Source: RGIG9060 sp045645985 | GTDB taxonomy: Bacteria; Spirochaetota; Spirochaetia; Treponematales; Treponemataceae | Assembly: GCA_045645985.1 (NCBI GenBank) | Contig: JAZRJV010000038.1 | Span: 62,001 to 126,000, forward strand | DNA: 64,000 nucleotides | Reading direction: 5' to 3' | Shown: positions 1 through 7,523 of the stretch, one piece after another | Layout: each line of letters starts with the position of its first letter | Numbering within the stretch: the stretch's first letter is position 1 | Notes under the pieces: generated by a model | What the model saw: the letters and a program-made list of their open reading frames with translations, nothing else | Told to the model about the DNA's origin: nothing | Databases searched by the model: none | Position numbers and translations under genes: made by a program

Positions 1-2
1 CA

Positions 3-311
3 GCAGTTTCTAACTTATTTGAAAGAGGAACATTACGCGATGTTATCGTTTATGTACTTGCAGCAGTAGAATTAATCGCTGGTGTATTATTGATTTTAGA
101 TTTCTTCAATGTAAAATCACTTGATAAACTTGACGACATCTTCCTTGCAATCATCATGATTTGCTGGGTTGTTGTTTTCATCGTTCTTGGAGACATTGTT
201 GGTCTTTTCAAAGGTGGAATCGAAGGAAAAGAAATTTTACCTTTCCTTGTTTCACTTGCTAAAAACTGTTTAATGGTTTCAGCAATGGGAATCATCAAAG
301 CAAAAATCTAA
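3..311 (+). CDS. Membrane protein, C-terminal part (5' end outside window)
   Basis: The reading frame is open from the window edge to the TAA at 309-311; the ATG at 90 is internal, because in-frame codons upstream already encode a hydrophobic segment. The visible 102 residues hold three hydrophobic stretches (around VIVYVLAAVELIAGVLLIL, FLAIIMICWVVVFIVLG and ILPFLVSLAKNCLMVSAMG) separated by short charged loops, so this is an integral inner-membrane protein. I do not recognise the family. A terminator follows directly. Confidence 0.7.
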   Translation, partial: AVSNLFERGTLRDVIVYVLAAVELIAGVLLILDFFNVKSLDKLDDIFLAIIMICWVVVFIVLGDIVGLFKGGIEGKEILPFLVSLAKNCLMVSAMGIIKAKI

Positions 312-340
312 ACTTGGTTTTCTAGTTTAATTTTGAAAAA

Positions 341-395
341 AAAGAGTTGTCTTTTGAAGTGCAATTCACTTCTTTGTAACGACAACTCTTTTTTA
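341..395 (+). terminator. Rho-independent terminator
   Basis: Stem AAAGAGTTGTC (341-351) pairs with GACAACTCTTT (381-391), with a nested GAAGTG/CACTTC hairpin in the loop, followed by a T-rich run. The A-run on the 5' side means it could also terminate the minus-strand murI transcript. Confidence 0.85.
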
Positions 396-440
396 TTTTA
401 AAATGAAATTTGCAAATAAAAAAATGTTTATCAAAAAAAA

Positions 441-1241
441 TTATTCTAAATATCCGCCCCAAGGAATATCAAATTTTTTTGCAATATCTTGATAATCTTT
501 GTCACAAGAATCTTTTGGAGTTCCTGTGATAAAAAAAGTTTTATTTTTAATTCCTTCTGGAACAGAACCGTCTGCATGACCTAATTGTTTTAGAGCCTGT
601 TTTACAACACCTTCGCGAGAATCAATTACAGAAATTTTTTCGCCCGCAACTTTTTGAATTTCTGGAGCAAAATGAATAAAGTGTGTACATCCTAAAATTA
701 TTGTATCCACATCATTTTCTTTGAAAAAATCTACCGCAGGTTTTACGGCAATCAATTTTTCATTTTCATTTGCTGTAGTTAAATTATGTTCGATAAATGA
801 AATCAATTCACCATCGCCCCGAGAAAAAACTTGGCAATCTGAAGCAAAGTCCTTTATCAATTTTAAAGTGTAGGCTTCGCTTACAGAACGGCGAGTTGCA
901 AGTAATCCGATTCGTTTATTTTTTGTAATAGAAGAAGCAAGTTTGATAGCAGGAACAGTTCCGATAAAAGGAACATCAAATTTTGAACGCAAAACTGATA
1001 ATGCAGTTACTGACATTGTGTTACAAGCTAAAACTATCACTTTAGGTGAAAATCGAGAAATTATTTTTTCGCAAAGTTGAGTTACACAAGTACAAATTTC
1101 ATCAGTTGATTTTTCGCCATAAGGAAAATTTTGAGCATCAGCAACATAAATACAACTAGCAGTAGGACATTTTTCGTTGAGATAACACATGTAAGGCAAA
1201 CCACCAGTTCCCGAATCTATAAAAGCAAAATCTACGCTCAT
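441..1241 (-). CDS. murI: Glutamate racemase
   Basis: Interconverts L- and D-glutamate, supplying D-Glu for peptidoglycan in the cytoplasm. The 266-residue length is normal for the family. Visible hallmarks are the N-terminal DSGTGG (residues 9-14) and the two catalytic cysteines, Cys73 in ACNT and Cys185 in GCTH, which act as the two acid/base residues. The start ATG is 20 nt after the stop of the zinc-ribbon gene upstream, with a weak GGAT ribosome site, so the two are probably co-transcribed. No truncation or odd feature seen. Confidence 0.95.
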   Translation of the reverse strand: MSVDFAFIDSGTGGLPYMCYLNEKCPTASCIYVADAQNFPYGEKSTDEICTCVTQLCEKIISRFSPKVIVLACNTMSVTALSVLRSKFDVPFIGTVPAIKLASSITKNKRIGLLATRRSVSEAYTLKLIKDFASDCQVFSRGDGELISFIEHNLTTANENEKLIAVKPAVDFFKENDVDTIILGCTHFIHFAPEIQKVAGEKISVIDSREGVVKQALKQLGHADGSVPEGIKNKTFFITGTPKDSCDKDYQDIAKKFDIPWGGYLE

Positions 1242-1261
1242 TTTTTTTTATCCAACAAAAA

Positions 1262-1552
1262 TTAAGAAAAAAGACTATTAAAAGCATCTCGTGCAGATTT
1301 TTTTACATCATCAGCACTTTTGCTAAAATTATCAGAATTTGAATCATATTGTTTTTCAACAAAATAATCACAAAAATTTCGGCGTTCTTTATCTTTTACA
1401 AGTTCATCAATTGTTTCTTTACATTCATAGTGAGATGATTCACTATAAAATTTACAATTTAAACAAGAATGTAAATCAGTATTACAAACTGGACATTCTG
1501 AACTTCGCACAATTGTAGAACTAAAAGTATTTTTTTTGCATTTCCAACACAT
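1262..1552 (-). CDS. Small zinc-ribbon protein, unknown function
   Basis: A 96-residue protein starting MCWKCKK. Cysteine pairs CWKC and CPVC, followed by CLNC and further Cys residues, suggest a double zinc ribbon; the C-terminal tail is acidic and serine-rich. A longer reading to 1588 is open, but the ATG at 1552 is preferred: a promoter (-35 TTGCAA 1583-1588, 18-bp spacer, -10 TATAGT 1559-1564) lies 6 nt upstream of it, which places the start of transcription at or near the ATG. It precedes murI on the same strand. Function is not known to me. Confidence 0.7.
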   Translation of the reverse strand: MCWKCKKNTFSSTIVRSSECPVCNTDLHSCLNCKFYSESSHYECKETIDELVKDKERRNFCDYFVEKQYDSNSDNFSKSADDVKKSARDAFNSLFS

Positions 1553-1570
1553 AGTTATACTATAATCTAT

Positions 1571-1605
1571 TTGACTATTTCTTTGCAATGCCTTAACATA
1601 ATACT
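1571..1605 (+). promoter_or_regulatory. Promoter of pentapeptide-repeat gene, divergent with zinc-ribbon promoter
   Basis: TTGACT (1571-1576), 17-bp spacer, TAACAT (1594-1599), then 6 nt to the ATG at 1606. An alternative -10 CATAAT (1597-1602) has a 20-bp spacer. No Shine-Dalgarno sequence can fit, so the mRNA is probably leaderless. It overlaps the minus-strand promoter at 1559-1588. Confidence 0.5.
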
Positions 1606-2235
1606 ATGTTCAAACTAAATATTTGTTCACATCCAACTTGTAAACATATAGCAGTTTCTCAAATAAAGAATAATACAATTTTGGAAGGTCCAGGATATTG
1701 TATTGACCATTCTCCAAACAAAGAAGAAATTGAACAAGCAATCTATGAATACATTGATAAAAACGATAAAATCATTGGATTGAATGCATCAAGAATTAAT
1801 TTCTATGATTTAAGTTTTACAGGAAAAAAATTTTATGGATGCAATTTTCAACGATGTTCTTTTTCAAATTTAAATACAGAAGGTTGCCGTATAAGAATGT
1901 CTTTTTTTGACTTTGCTGTTTTTTCTGATTGCAACTTAATTGAATCTAATAACCAATTTTCTTCTTTTGCAGGAGCAACACTTTCCCATGTTTTGTTTAC
2001 AAATTCAGATTTAGTTCATAATAATTTTTGTGGAATTACAGCTTATCAATCTTCCTTTGATGATTCAGATTTATATAATTCAAAATTCATCGGCGCAAGT
2101 TTGTACAACACATCTTTTAGAAATTGTAACTTAAAAAATACAAACTTTACAGATATCACACAAGAAAATGTTTCTTTTAAATTGTCAAATACTCGAGCTG
2201 CATTTTTTTCTGAACCAATACAAGGAGATAAATAA
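1606..2235 (+). CDS. Pentapeptide-repeat protein with N-terminal Cys/His motif
   Basis: 209 residues. The N-terminus carries CSHPTCKH and YCIDH, a likely zinc-binding Cys/His arrangement. From about residue 65 the chain is made of degenerate pentapeptide repeats of the A(N/D)LxX type (for example CNFQRCSFSNL, CNLKNTNF), which fold as a right-handed quadrilateral beta-helix. The target of such proteins varies and cannot be told here. The stop codon overlaps the next start (TAATG at 2233-2237), so it is translationally coupled to the MBL-fold gene. Confidence 0.75.
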   Translation: MFKLNICSHPTCKHIAVSQIKNNTILEGPGYCIDHSPNKEEIEQAIYEYIDKNDKIIGLNASRINFYDLSFTGKKFYGCNFQRCSFSNLNTEGCRIRMSFFDFAVFSDCNLIESNNQFSSFAGATLSHVLFTNSDLVHNNFCGITAYQSSFDDSDLYNSKFIGASLYNTSFRNCNLKNTNFTDITQENVSFKLSNTRAAFFSEPIQGDK

Positions 2236-2798
2236 TGAAAGTTTATTTTAATCTCTCCATTGAAGGTTTTTCAAATTGTTATGTAGTTACAAATGAAGAA
2301 ACAAAAGAAGCCTTAATTATCGATCCTGGTGTAATCACAAAAGAAATTATTGAACAAATTGAAAGAGAAAAATATAAACTTGTTGGAGTTTTAATTACTC
2401 ATAATCATAAAAGCCACACAAGAGGTTTACGAACAATAAGAAAAATTTATTCACCTGTAATTTATGCTGCTGATTACGAAGTTGCAGGTGCAGATACTTT
2501 CTTATTAAAAGGCGATGGAATTATTCGTGTTGCAGGATTATCTGTAGGATATATGTCTGTTCCAGGACACACTCACGATTCATTAGTTTACAAAATAGGA
2601 CAAATTATTTTTACAGGTGATGTACTTACTGCAGGAAAAATTGGCACTACAAATAGTTCTTATTCAAAGAAAACACTTTTATCAAATATTAAATCAAAAA
2701 TTTTAAGTCAACAAACAGATATTATTCTTATGCCAGGTCACGGACCTCCATCAAGCGTTGAAGCAGAAAGACATTTCAATGAAAGCTTTAGTAAATAA
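2235..2798 (+). CDS. Metallo-beta-lactamase-fold hydrolase (glyoxalase II-like)
   Basis: 187 residues with the MBL fold order: IIDPG near residue 30, the metal motif at 56-61, PGHTHDS near residue 114, FTGD near residue 130 and PGHGPPS near residue 167. Most similar in layout to small glyoxalase II / YcbL-like hydrolases that cleave thioesters. The metal motif reads HNHKSH where the family has HxHxDH, so the usual metal-2 Asp is replaced by Ser60; this may lower or change activity. It overlaps the pentapeptide gene by 1 nt. Confidence 0.8.
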   Translation: MKVYFNLSIEGFSNCYVVTNEETKEALIIDPGVITKEIIEQIEREKYKLVGVLITHNHKSHTRGLRTIRKIYSPVIYAADYEVAGADTFLLKGDGIIRVAGLSVGYMSVPGHTHDSLVYKIGQIIFTGDVLTAGKIGTTNSSYSKKTLLSNIKSKILSQQTDIILMPGHGPPSSVEAERHFNESFSK

Positions 2799-2822
2799 AT
2801 CAAATTGAAAGTCTTTCTGTAA

Positions 2823-2855
2823 TTACATCAATTTAAATAAATTTAATTGATGTAA
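2823..2855. terminator. Hairpin between convergent genes
   Basis: Perfect 11-bp inverted repeat TTACATCAATT / AATTGATGTAA lying between the MBL-fold gene and the convergent lipoprotein gene and overlapping the latter's stop. No strong T-tract, so the terminator role is inferred from position. Confidence 0.45.
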
Positions 2856-4645
2856 ACTGTCCATTCTCGGCCAGTTTGCATTCCCCATCTTTGATACAAA
2901 TATTGGTCAAGATGGGATGCTGCATCTACGAATCCCTGAGCTTTTGTATTTTTTATGTATTTACAAAGTTCAGGGAATTTTTCATTTACGCCTTTTCGTG
3001 TTGCTAAATTTGTAGAAAAATATTTTGAAGTAAAACTTACACCTTGCTGAACTAAATATCCCATAAATTCATTTTTCAATAAATAATCATCATTGATATC
3101 ATAATTCAAACTTGGAGTTGCAACAAAATATGCTTTCAAAAATTCGATACTATTTTTATCAGTTTGATGGTACAAATCATTTATGTAATTTCGATAATCT
3201 TGGTCGATAAAGAAAATTCCGTGCATTCCTTCGTGGCACAAAAATGAATTTCGTAAATATGCAGCAGATTCTTGACTCAAGGAAATTATAGCACCTTCAC
3301 CTGGAATAATTTTATTTCCTTCAGCTTTGATAATTCCATTTTCTAACAAAATATGACGGAGCAAAAGTTCACTTTGATTTAATTTAAAATTTTGACTTTG
3401 TGCTGTATCAAAAAATGCAGCTAAACTTTCGGCTTTGTAATCGTGAGCATTGTATCCGTGAAGATTTTTAATTTCTTCGTCTTTCATCAAAGTTCCAACG
3501 AATCCACTTTTTTCAACAAAGAAAGCAAGTCGCTTCAAAAAATCATCTTGTATTTTATAATTTGCAAAATCAAAAATTAAAACAGAAGGAAATGCTTCCC
3601 AAGCAAAAAGTTCAAAATCAGAATGACGCCATTTACTTTTTGGCCAAAATCTTACTAAGCCTGGATCAGCAAGAATTGGTTTCATTTTATGTAATGCGTT
3701 TTCACTTTGCAATTTATTTAATTTTTTTTGTGGCACATTTTCTTTTACAGCGGAAAAAGGTCCGAAAGTAATTGCATCAACATAATTTTGATTTGCAGTA
3801 ACTTCAATATATGAAATAGGATTTTCAAATTGTAAAGTATTTAATGTAACTTTGTAAGGTTCGGGACGAGGATAAATTTCAATTTCTTTTTTTGCAAGAT
3901 GAAGTTTTATAATTGAATTATCTTCTTTTGTTGCAGTTTGATAAGGCAACAATGGATTTGAAACTAAAATTTCAAAAGACGGATTTTCTAAAAAATTATA
4001 TTTTGATTCTTTTTCAAAATTCCACATTGTGCTTTGGGCAAAAGTTTTATTTTTTGGAAGATTTCCACCAGCAGAACTAAATCCAAACCAAGGAATTGTA
4101 CTTTCAAAAGACCAACCAGTTTTTGCAGGAACTAAATCAACTTTTACAACTTCAAGTTTTTGTTCTGAATAAATTACAAATCCTTTTAAATTTGTAACTT
4201 GAATTGGCTCGATGGCAAAAGAAACTTTGAAAATATTTGAATTTAAATTTTTGCTATTCGGAAATCCATAAACCATTGGTCGAGAATTTAAATTTGATTT
4301 TAACTTTCCGTTTTCAAAATCATTTTCGTAAAGAAATCCAAAAGCAAAACCAGAAATCGAATCATTGTTTTTTGAATCATTTATTGAAACTGTAATTTCG
4401 ATTGCTGGTAAAAAATCACTTGCTTTTTGAATCAAGTTTTTAGAAAACGAAGAATTAAATCCGTAGTAAAGATAAGCAGATTCACTAGGATTTGAAATTG
4501 AATTATTTAAAGCGGTATTGTTACAAGCTACGAGGGTAAAATCTTTTTCGCCACTAGAAATAGTTAATGTTGAATTAGGCTGAACAGAACAAGAAAAACA
4601 AAACACTACAACAAAAATAAATAAAAAATAATTTCTAACTTTCAT
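2843..4645 (-). CDS. Lipoprotein, predicted zinc metallopeptidase
   Basis: 600 residues. The N-terminus is a lipoprotein signal peptide ending FCFSCS, with lipidation expected at the Cys after the hydrophobic stretch (about residue 19). The first 300 residues are beta-rich and unlike anything I recognise. In the C-terminal half the motif HEGMH, preceded by a Leu-Cys and followed by IFFID, matches the HExxH zinc-binding signature of metallopeptidases. It is probably surface- or periplasm-facing. Function and substrate are unknown. A -10-like TAGTAT lies 6 nt before the ATG. Confidence 0.65.
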   Translation of the reverse strand: MKVRNYFLFIFVVVFCFSCSVQPNSTLTISSGEKDFTLVACNNTALNNSISNPSESAYLYYGFNSSFSKNLIQKASDFLPAIEITVSINDSKNNDSISGFAFGFLYENDFENGKLKSNLNSRPMVYGFPNSKNLNSNIFKVSFAIEPIQVTNLKGFVIYSEQKLEVVKVDLVPAKTGWSFESTIPWFGFSSAGGNLPKNKTFAQSTMWNFEKESKYNFLENPSFEILVSNPLLPYQTATKEDNSIIKLHLAKKEIEIYPRPEPYKVTLNTLQFENPISYIEVTANQNYVDAITFGPFSAVKENVPQKKLNKLQSENALHKMKPILADPGLVRFWPKSKWRHSDFELFAWEAFPSVLIFDFANYKIQDDFLKRLAFFVEKSGFVGTLMKDEEIKNLHGYNAHDYKAESLAAFFDTAQSQNFKLNQSELLLRHILLENGIIKAEGNKIIPGEGAIISLSQESAAYLRNSFLCHEGMHGIFFIDQDYRNYINDLYHQTDKNSIEFLKAYFVATPSLNYDINDDYLLKNEFMGYLVQQGVSFTSKYFSTNLATRKGVNEKFPELCKYIKNTKAQGFVDAASHLDQYLYQRWGMQTGREWTVYIN

Positions 4646-4678
4646 ATCTATATACTACACTTTTTTGAAAAAAAACGC

Positions 4679-4690
4679 TATAGTGCAACT
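4679..4690 (+). promoter_or_regulatory. -10 box abutting the start codon
   Basis: TATAGT at 4679-4684 is followed by exactly 6 nt and then the ATG at 4691, which would put the transcription start on the A of ATG. There is no room for a Shine-Dalgarno sequence. No clear -35. Confidence 0.45.
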
Positions 4691-5221
4691 ATGTATTCTG
4701 TATCACTTTTTCCTCATGGAAATATAATTTCTGAAATTTCAAATCTACGAAATAATTTAATGAATAAAGTTTTTGAATTAAAATCAAATAATAAAATTAA
4801 TATAAAAAAAATCACGCCTCTATTTTCAACTTTTTCAATTTTGGAATTTAATTCAGAAATTAAAATAAATGCAGAAAATAATTTATCTCAAATTTCAAAA
4901 CTTTTTTGTGATTCAAAATTTAAACCAGAAATTCAAAAAATTCAATTTGATGGAAAATATTTTTTTGTAAATATTTCTCATCCGATTTTAAGTGAAAGCA
5001 AAAAAACTGATTTAGAATTTTTGCCTTACACAAACGCATTTAATTTGTTAAAAATTGAAATTGAAAATTTTGAAAAAATCAATTTAGAAAATATCATAAA
5101 TTTTGAAAAAATCAATTTACGAGTTTTTCAAGTTGCAAAAATTTTGCAAGAAAGTTTTTTTCAAGAAAACAATTCTTTTTCAATTCAAACCAAAAATAAA
5201 AAATGGGTAAAGATAAATTAA
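4691..5221 (+). CDS. Hypothetical protein, Asn/Ile/Lys-rich
   Basis: 176 residues, dominated by Lys, Asn, Ile, Glu and Phe, with no signal peptide, membrane segment or recognisable motif. The composition follows the very AT-rich DNA. The only start at the beginning of the frame is the ATG directly after a -10 box. Transcribed divergently from the lipoprotein gene. I cannot assign a function. Confidence 0.55.
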   Translation: MYSVSLFPHGNIISEISNLRNNLMNKVFELKSNNKINIKKITPLFSTFSILEFNSEIKINAENNLSQISKLFCDSKFKPEIQKIQFDGKYFFVNISHPILSESKKTDLEFLPYTNAFNLLKIEIENFEKINLENIINFEKINLRVFQVAKILQESFFQENNSFSIQTKNKKWVKIN

Positions 5222-5447
5222 AACATCTTTAAAATATTTATAAAAGATATTCGTATTTGTAAAAAAAATTATTTTCGTACAAGAAAACACTATCAGGGGA
5301 AAGTCGAGAGCCTATTTTATCCTGATATCAATTTTACATTTTGCTTTTCTTTTTTTTCAACCTTGAAATTCTTATTTGTTTATAGTAGAATATTAAAAAT
5401 TAAAAAGGAGATTTTAAATTTCCTCACAATTTTTTTTAGGAGAAATA
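5222..5447 (+). promoter_or_regulatory. Leader and promoter region of pfp
   Basis: Non-coding. A small hairpin with stem TATCAGG/CCTGATA spans about 5292-5328. A good promoter follows: TTGAAA (5363-5368), 17-bp spacer, TAGAAT (5386-5391). Downstream come two ribosome-binding-like sequences, AAAAAGGAG (about 5403-5411) and TTAGGAG ahead of the short ORF at 5448. The leader to the pfp start is therefore about 200 nt long. Confidence 0.5.
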
Positions 5448-5564
5448 ATGAAAAGTTCGATACAAATAGTATCTCACTTTTCATTCAAAGTTTGCGTTGC
5501 AAACTTTCCTATTTACAGTTGTTTCTCTCTTCGTTGCGAAACAACATTAAAAAATTATTCGTAA
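5448..5564 (+). CDS. Short upstream ORF inside the pfp leader repeat
   Basis: 38-codon ORF starting MKSSIQ, with a good TTTAGGAG site 6 nt before its ATG. Its core KVCVANF and CFSLRC segments also appear in the two short ORFs in the leader of the ABC operon at 52447-52704: 20 of 33 aligned residues are the same. It may be a leader peptide or merely a by-product of the conserved hairpins it overlaps; hairpin 0 pairs its start codon. Confidence 0.3.
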   Translation: MKSSIQIVSHFSFKVCVANFPIYSCFSLRCETTLKNYS

Positions 5565-5597
5565 ATCTGAAGATTTACTCTCAATTTTTTTTAGGAG
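5448..5597 (+). repeat. Structured 5'-leader repeat, copy 1 (pfp)
   Basis: Four hairpins in order: ATGAAAAGT (5448-5456) with ACTTTTCAT (5476-5484); AAAGTTTGC (5487-5495) with GCAAACTTT (5499-5507), loop GTT; GTTGTTTC (5518-5525) with GAAACAAC (5538-5545), loop containing TTCGTTGC; GTAAATC (5561-5567) with GATTTAC (5572-5578), loop TGAA. A T-tract and the real AGGAG site (5593-5597) follow. The same order and loops, with different but complementary stems, recur at 52401-52706. Confidence 0.7.
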
Positions 5598-5602
5598 AAT
5601 TT

Positions 5603-7387
5603 ATGGCAAAGGTATCAGCATTACAAACAGCTCGTTACGGTTACTCACCAAAATTACCAAGTGTTCTTAACTTGAAACCAGAAGCAATTCAACTTGAATT
5701 TGGAAAACCTACAAAAGCTGTTTCTGACCAAGAAGAACTTTCAGAACTTTTCAAAAACACATACGGAAAACCAGAAGCAACATTCGTAAAAGGAAAAAAT
5801 CCAGAAGTTAAAAATCAAATTCGTGTAGGTGTTATTCTTTCAGGAGGACAAGCTCCAGGAGGACACAATGTTATCGCTGGTCTTTATGATGGAATTAAAA
5901 AAGGAAATCCAAACTCAAAACTTTTTGGATTTTTGAACGGACCATCAGGTCTTACAGACAACAAATATATCGAAATCAAAGATAAATACATGGATGAATT
6001 CCGCAACACAGGTGGATTCGACATGATTGGTTCAGGAAGAACAAAAATCGAAACTCCTGAACAATATGCTGCTGCAATGGATACAGCAAAAAAATTAAAA
6101 TTAGATGCTATCGTAATCATCGGTGGTGATGACTCAAATACAAACGCAGCTTTACTTGCAGAAACATTTGTAAACGCTGGAATGTCAACAAGAGTTATCG
6201 GTGTTCCAAAAACAATCGATGGTGACCTTAAAAATGACCAAATCGAAACAAGTTTTGGTTTTGACACAGCTTGTAAAACATATTCTGAACTTATCGGAAA
6301 TATCGAAAGAGATGCTAACTCTGCAAAAAAATACTGGCACTTTATCAAACTTATGGGTCGTTCAGCAAGTCACATCGCTCTTGAATGTGCATTGCAAACA
6401 CAACCAAATGTATGTTTGATTTCTGAAGAAGTTGAAGCTAAAAAAATGACTCTTAAACAAATCACAGATTATATTTGTGAATCAATTGTTGCTAGAGCAC
6501 AAAATGATGAAAACTTCGGTGTAGTTCTTGTTCCAGAAGGATTAGTAGAATTCATCCCAGAAATGAAATCATTGATTGCAGAACTCAACGACACAATGGC
6601 ACACAATGCTGATGAATTTAACAAACTTGTATCATTTGAAGATAAAAAAGCATGGTTAAAAGATAACTTAAAACCAGCTTCATACAAAACATTCGATTCT
6701 CTTCCTGACGCAATTGCTGCACAATTCCTTGCAGATCGCGACCCACACGGAAACGTACAAGTTTCAAGAATCGAAACAGAAAAACTTCTTGTTACAATGG
6801 TAGAAAACAATCTTGCTGCTCTTAAAAAAGCAAAAAAATACAACGGAAAATTCAGTGCATACACACACTTCTTCGGATATGAAGGAAGATGTGCATTCCC
6901 ATCAAACTTTGATGCAGACTACTGTTACGCACTTGGATACACAGCATTCCTTTTGATTGCTTCTGGAGTTACAGGATATCTTTCATCAGTTAGAAACCTT
7001 ACAGCTCCTGCAAAAGATTGGACAGCAGGTGGTATTCCATTAACAATGATGATGAACATGGAACAACGCCATGGAACAAAAAAACCTGTTATCAAAAAAG
7101 CACTTGTAGAACTTGACGGAAAACCTTTCAAAGAATTTGCAAAAAATCGCGATACTTGGAAAGTAAAAACAAGTTACACATACCCAGGTGCAATCCAATA
7201 TTTTGGACCAGCTGAAGTTGCAGACCAAACAACAAAAACAATTCTCTTAGAAAGAGGAAAAGGTAAATCAACAGCTGTTGCATCTGCAAAAACTTCTGCA
7301 AAAGCAGAAAAAGCACCAGCAAAGAAAACTGCTGCAAAAAAAGATGCTACAGAAAAAAAAGCTAAAACAACAAAAGCAAAAAAATAA
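5603..7387 (+). CDS. pfp: Pyrophosphate-dependent 6-phosphofructokinase with Lys/Ala-rich tail
   Basis: Phosphorylates fructose 6-phosphate with PPi, a reversible glycolytic step. 594 residues, the long PfpB-like type. GGDDS at 174-178 marks PPi rather than ATP use, PKTIDGD at 202-208 holds the catalytic Asp, and MGR at 251-253 binds the sugar phosphate. The ATG at 5603 is chosen for its AGGAG site and the MAKVSALQ start; the frame is open further up but that part is the leader repeat. The last 45 or so residues are a histone-H1-like Lys/Ala-rich tail (AKKTAAKK and similar) not part of the enzyme fold. Followed by a terminator. Confidence 0.93.
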   Translation: MAKVSALQTARYGYSPKLPSVLNLKPEAIQLEFGKPTKAVSDQEELSELFKNTYGKPEATFVKGKNPEVKNQIRVGVILSGGQAPGGHNVIAGLYDGIKKGNPNSKLFGFLNGPSGLTDNKYIEIKDKYMDEFRNTGGFDMIGSGRTKIETPEQYAAAMDTAKKLKLDAIVIIGGDDSNTNAALLAETFVNAGMSTRVIGVPKTIDGDLKNDQIETSFGFDTACKTYSELIGNIERDANSAKKYWHFIKLMGRSASHIALECALQTQPNVCLISEEVEAKKMTLKQITDYICESIVARAQNDENFGVVLVPEGLVEFIPEMKSLIAELNDTMAHNADEFNKLVSFEDKKAWLKDNLKPASYKTFDSLPDAIAAQFLADRDPHGNVQVSRIETEKLLVTMVENNLAALKKAKKYNGKFSAYTHFFGYEGRCAFPSNFDADYCYALGYTAFLLIASGVTGYLSSVRNLTAPAKDWTAGGIPLTMMMNMEQRHGTKKPVIKKALVELDGKPFKEFAKNRDTWKVKTSYTYPGAIQYFGPAEVADQTTKTILLERGKGKSTAVASAKTSAKAEKAPAKKTAAKKDATEKKAKTTKAKK

Positions 7388-7414
7388 AACTAATTAAACT
7401 TTAGTTAGTGATAA

Positions 7415-7475
7415 AAGGCTGTTTGGAGTAATTCAAGTGAAATTCACTCTTCTCTAAACAGCTTTTTTGTTTTAA
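7415..7475 (+). terminator. Rho-independent terminator after pfp
   Basis: Stem GGCTGTTTGGAG with CTCTAAACAGC closing on a T-run; the long loop itself contains a GTGAAATTCAC palindrome. Confidence 0.85.
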
Positions 7476-7488
7476 ACACAATAGGTAG

Positions 7489-7523
7489 TAGTCATACAGC
7501 AAGTATTTTTGTATATTAAAAGT
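7489..7523 (+). promoter_or_regulatory. Promoter of htrA, predicted leaderless
   Basis: TAGTCA (7489-7494), 17-bp spacer, TATATT (7512-7517), then 6 nt to the ATG at 7524. Confidence 0.5.

Noticed and set aside
5285..5330. Riboswitch upstream of pfp
   Set aside because: A short TATCAGG/CCTGATA hairpin exists but no conserved aptamer core was recognised.
5363..5602. 80-codon N-terminal extension of pfp
   Set aside because: Open by chance: it covers the promoter and the leader repeat, and the AGGAG plus ATG at 5603 gives the normal enzyme start.
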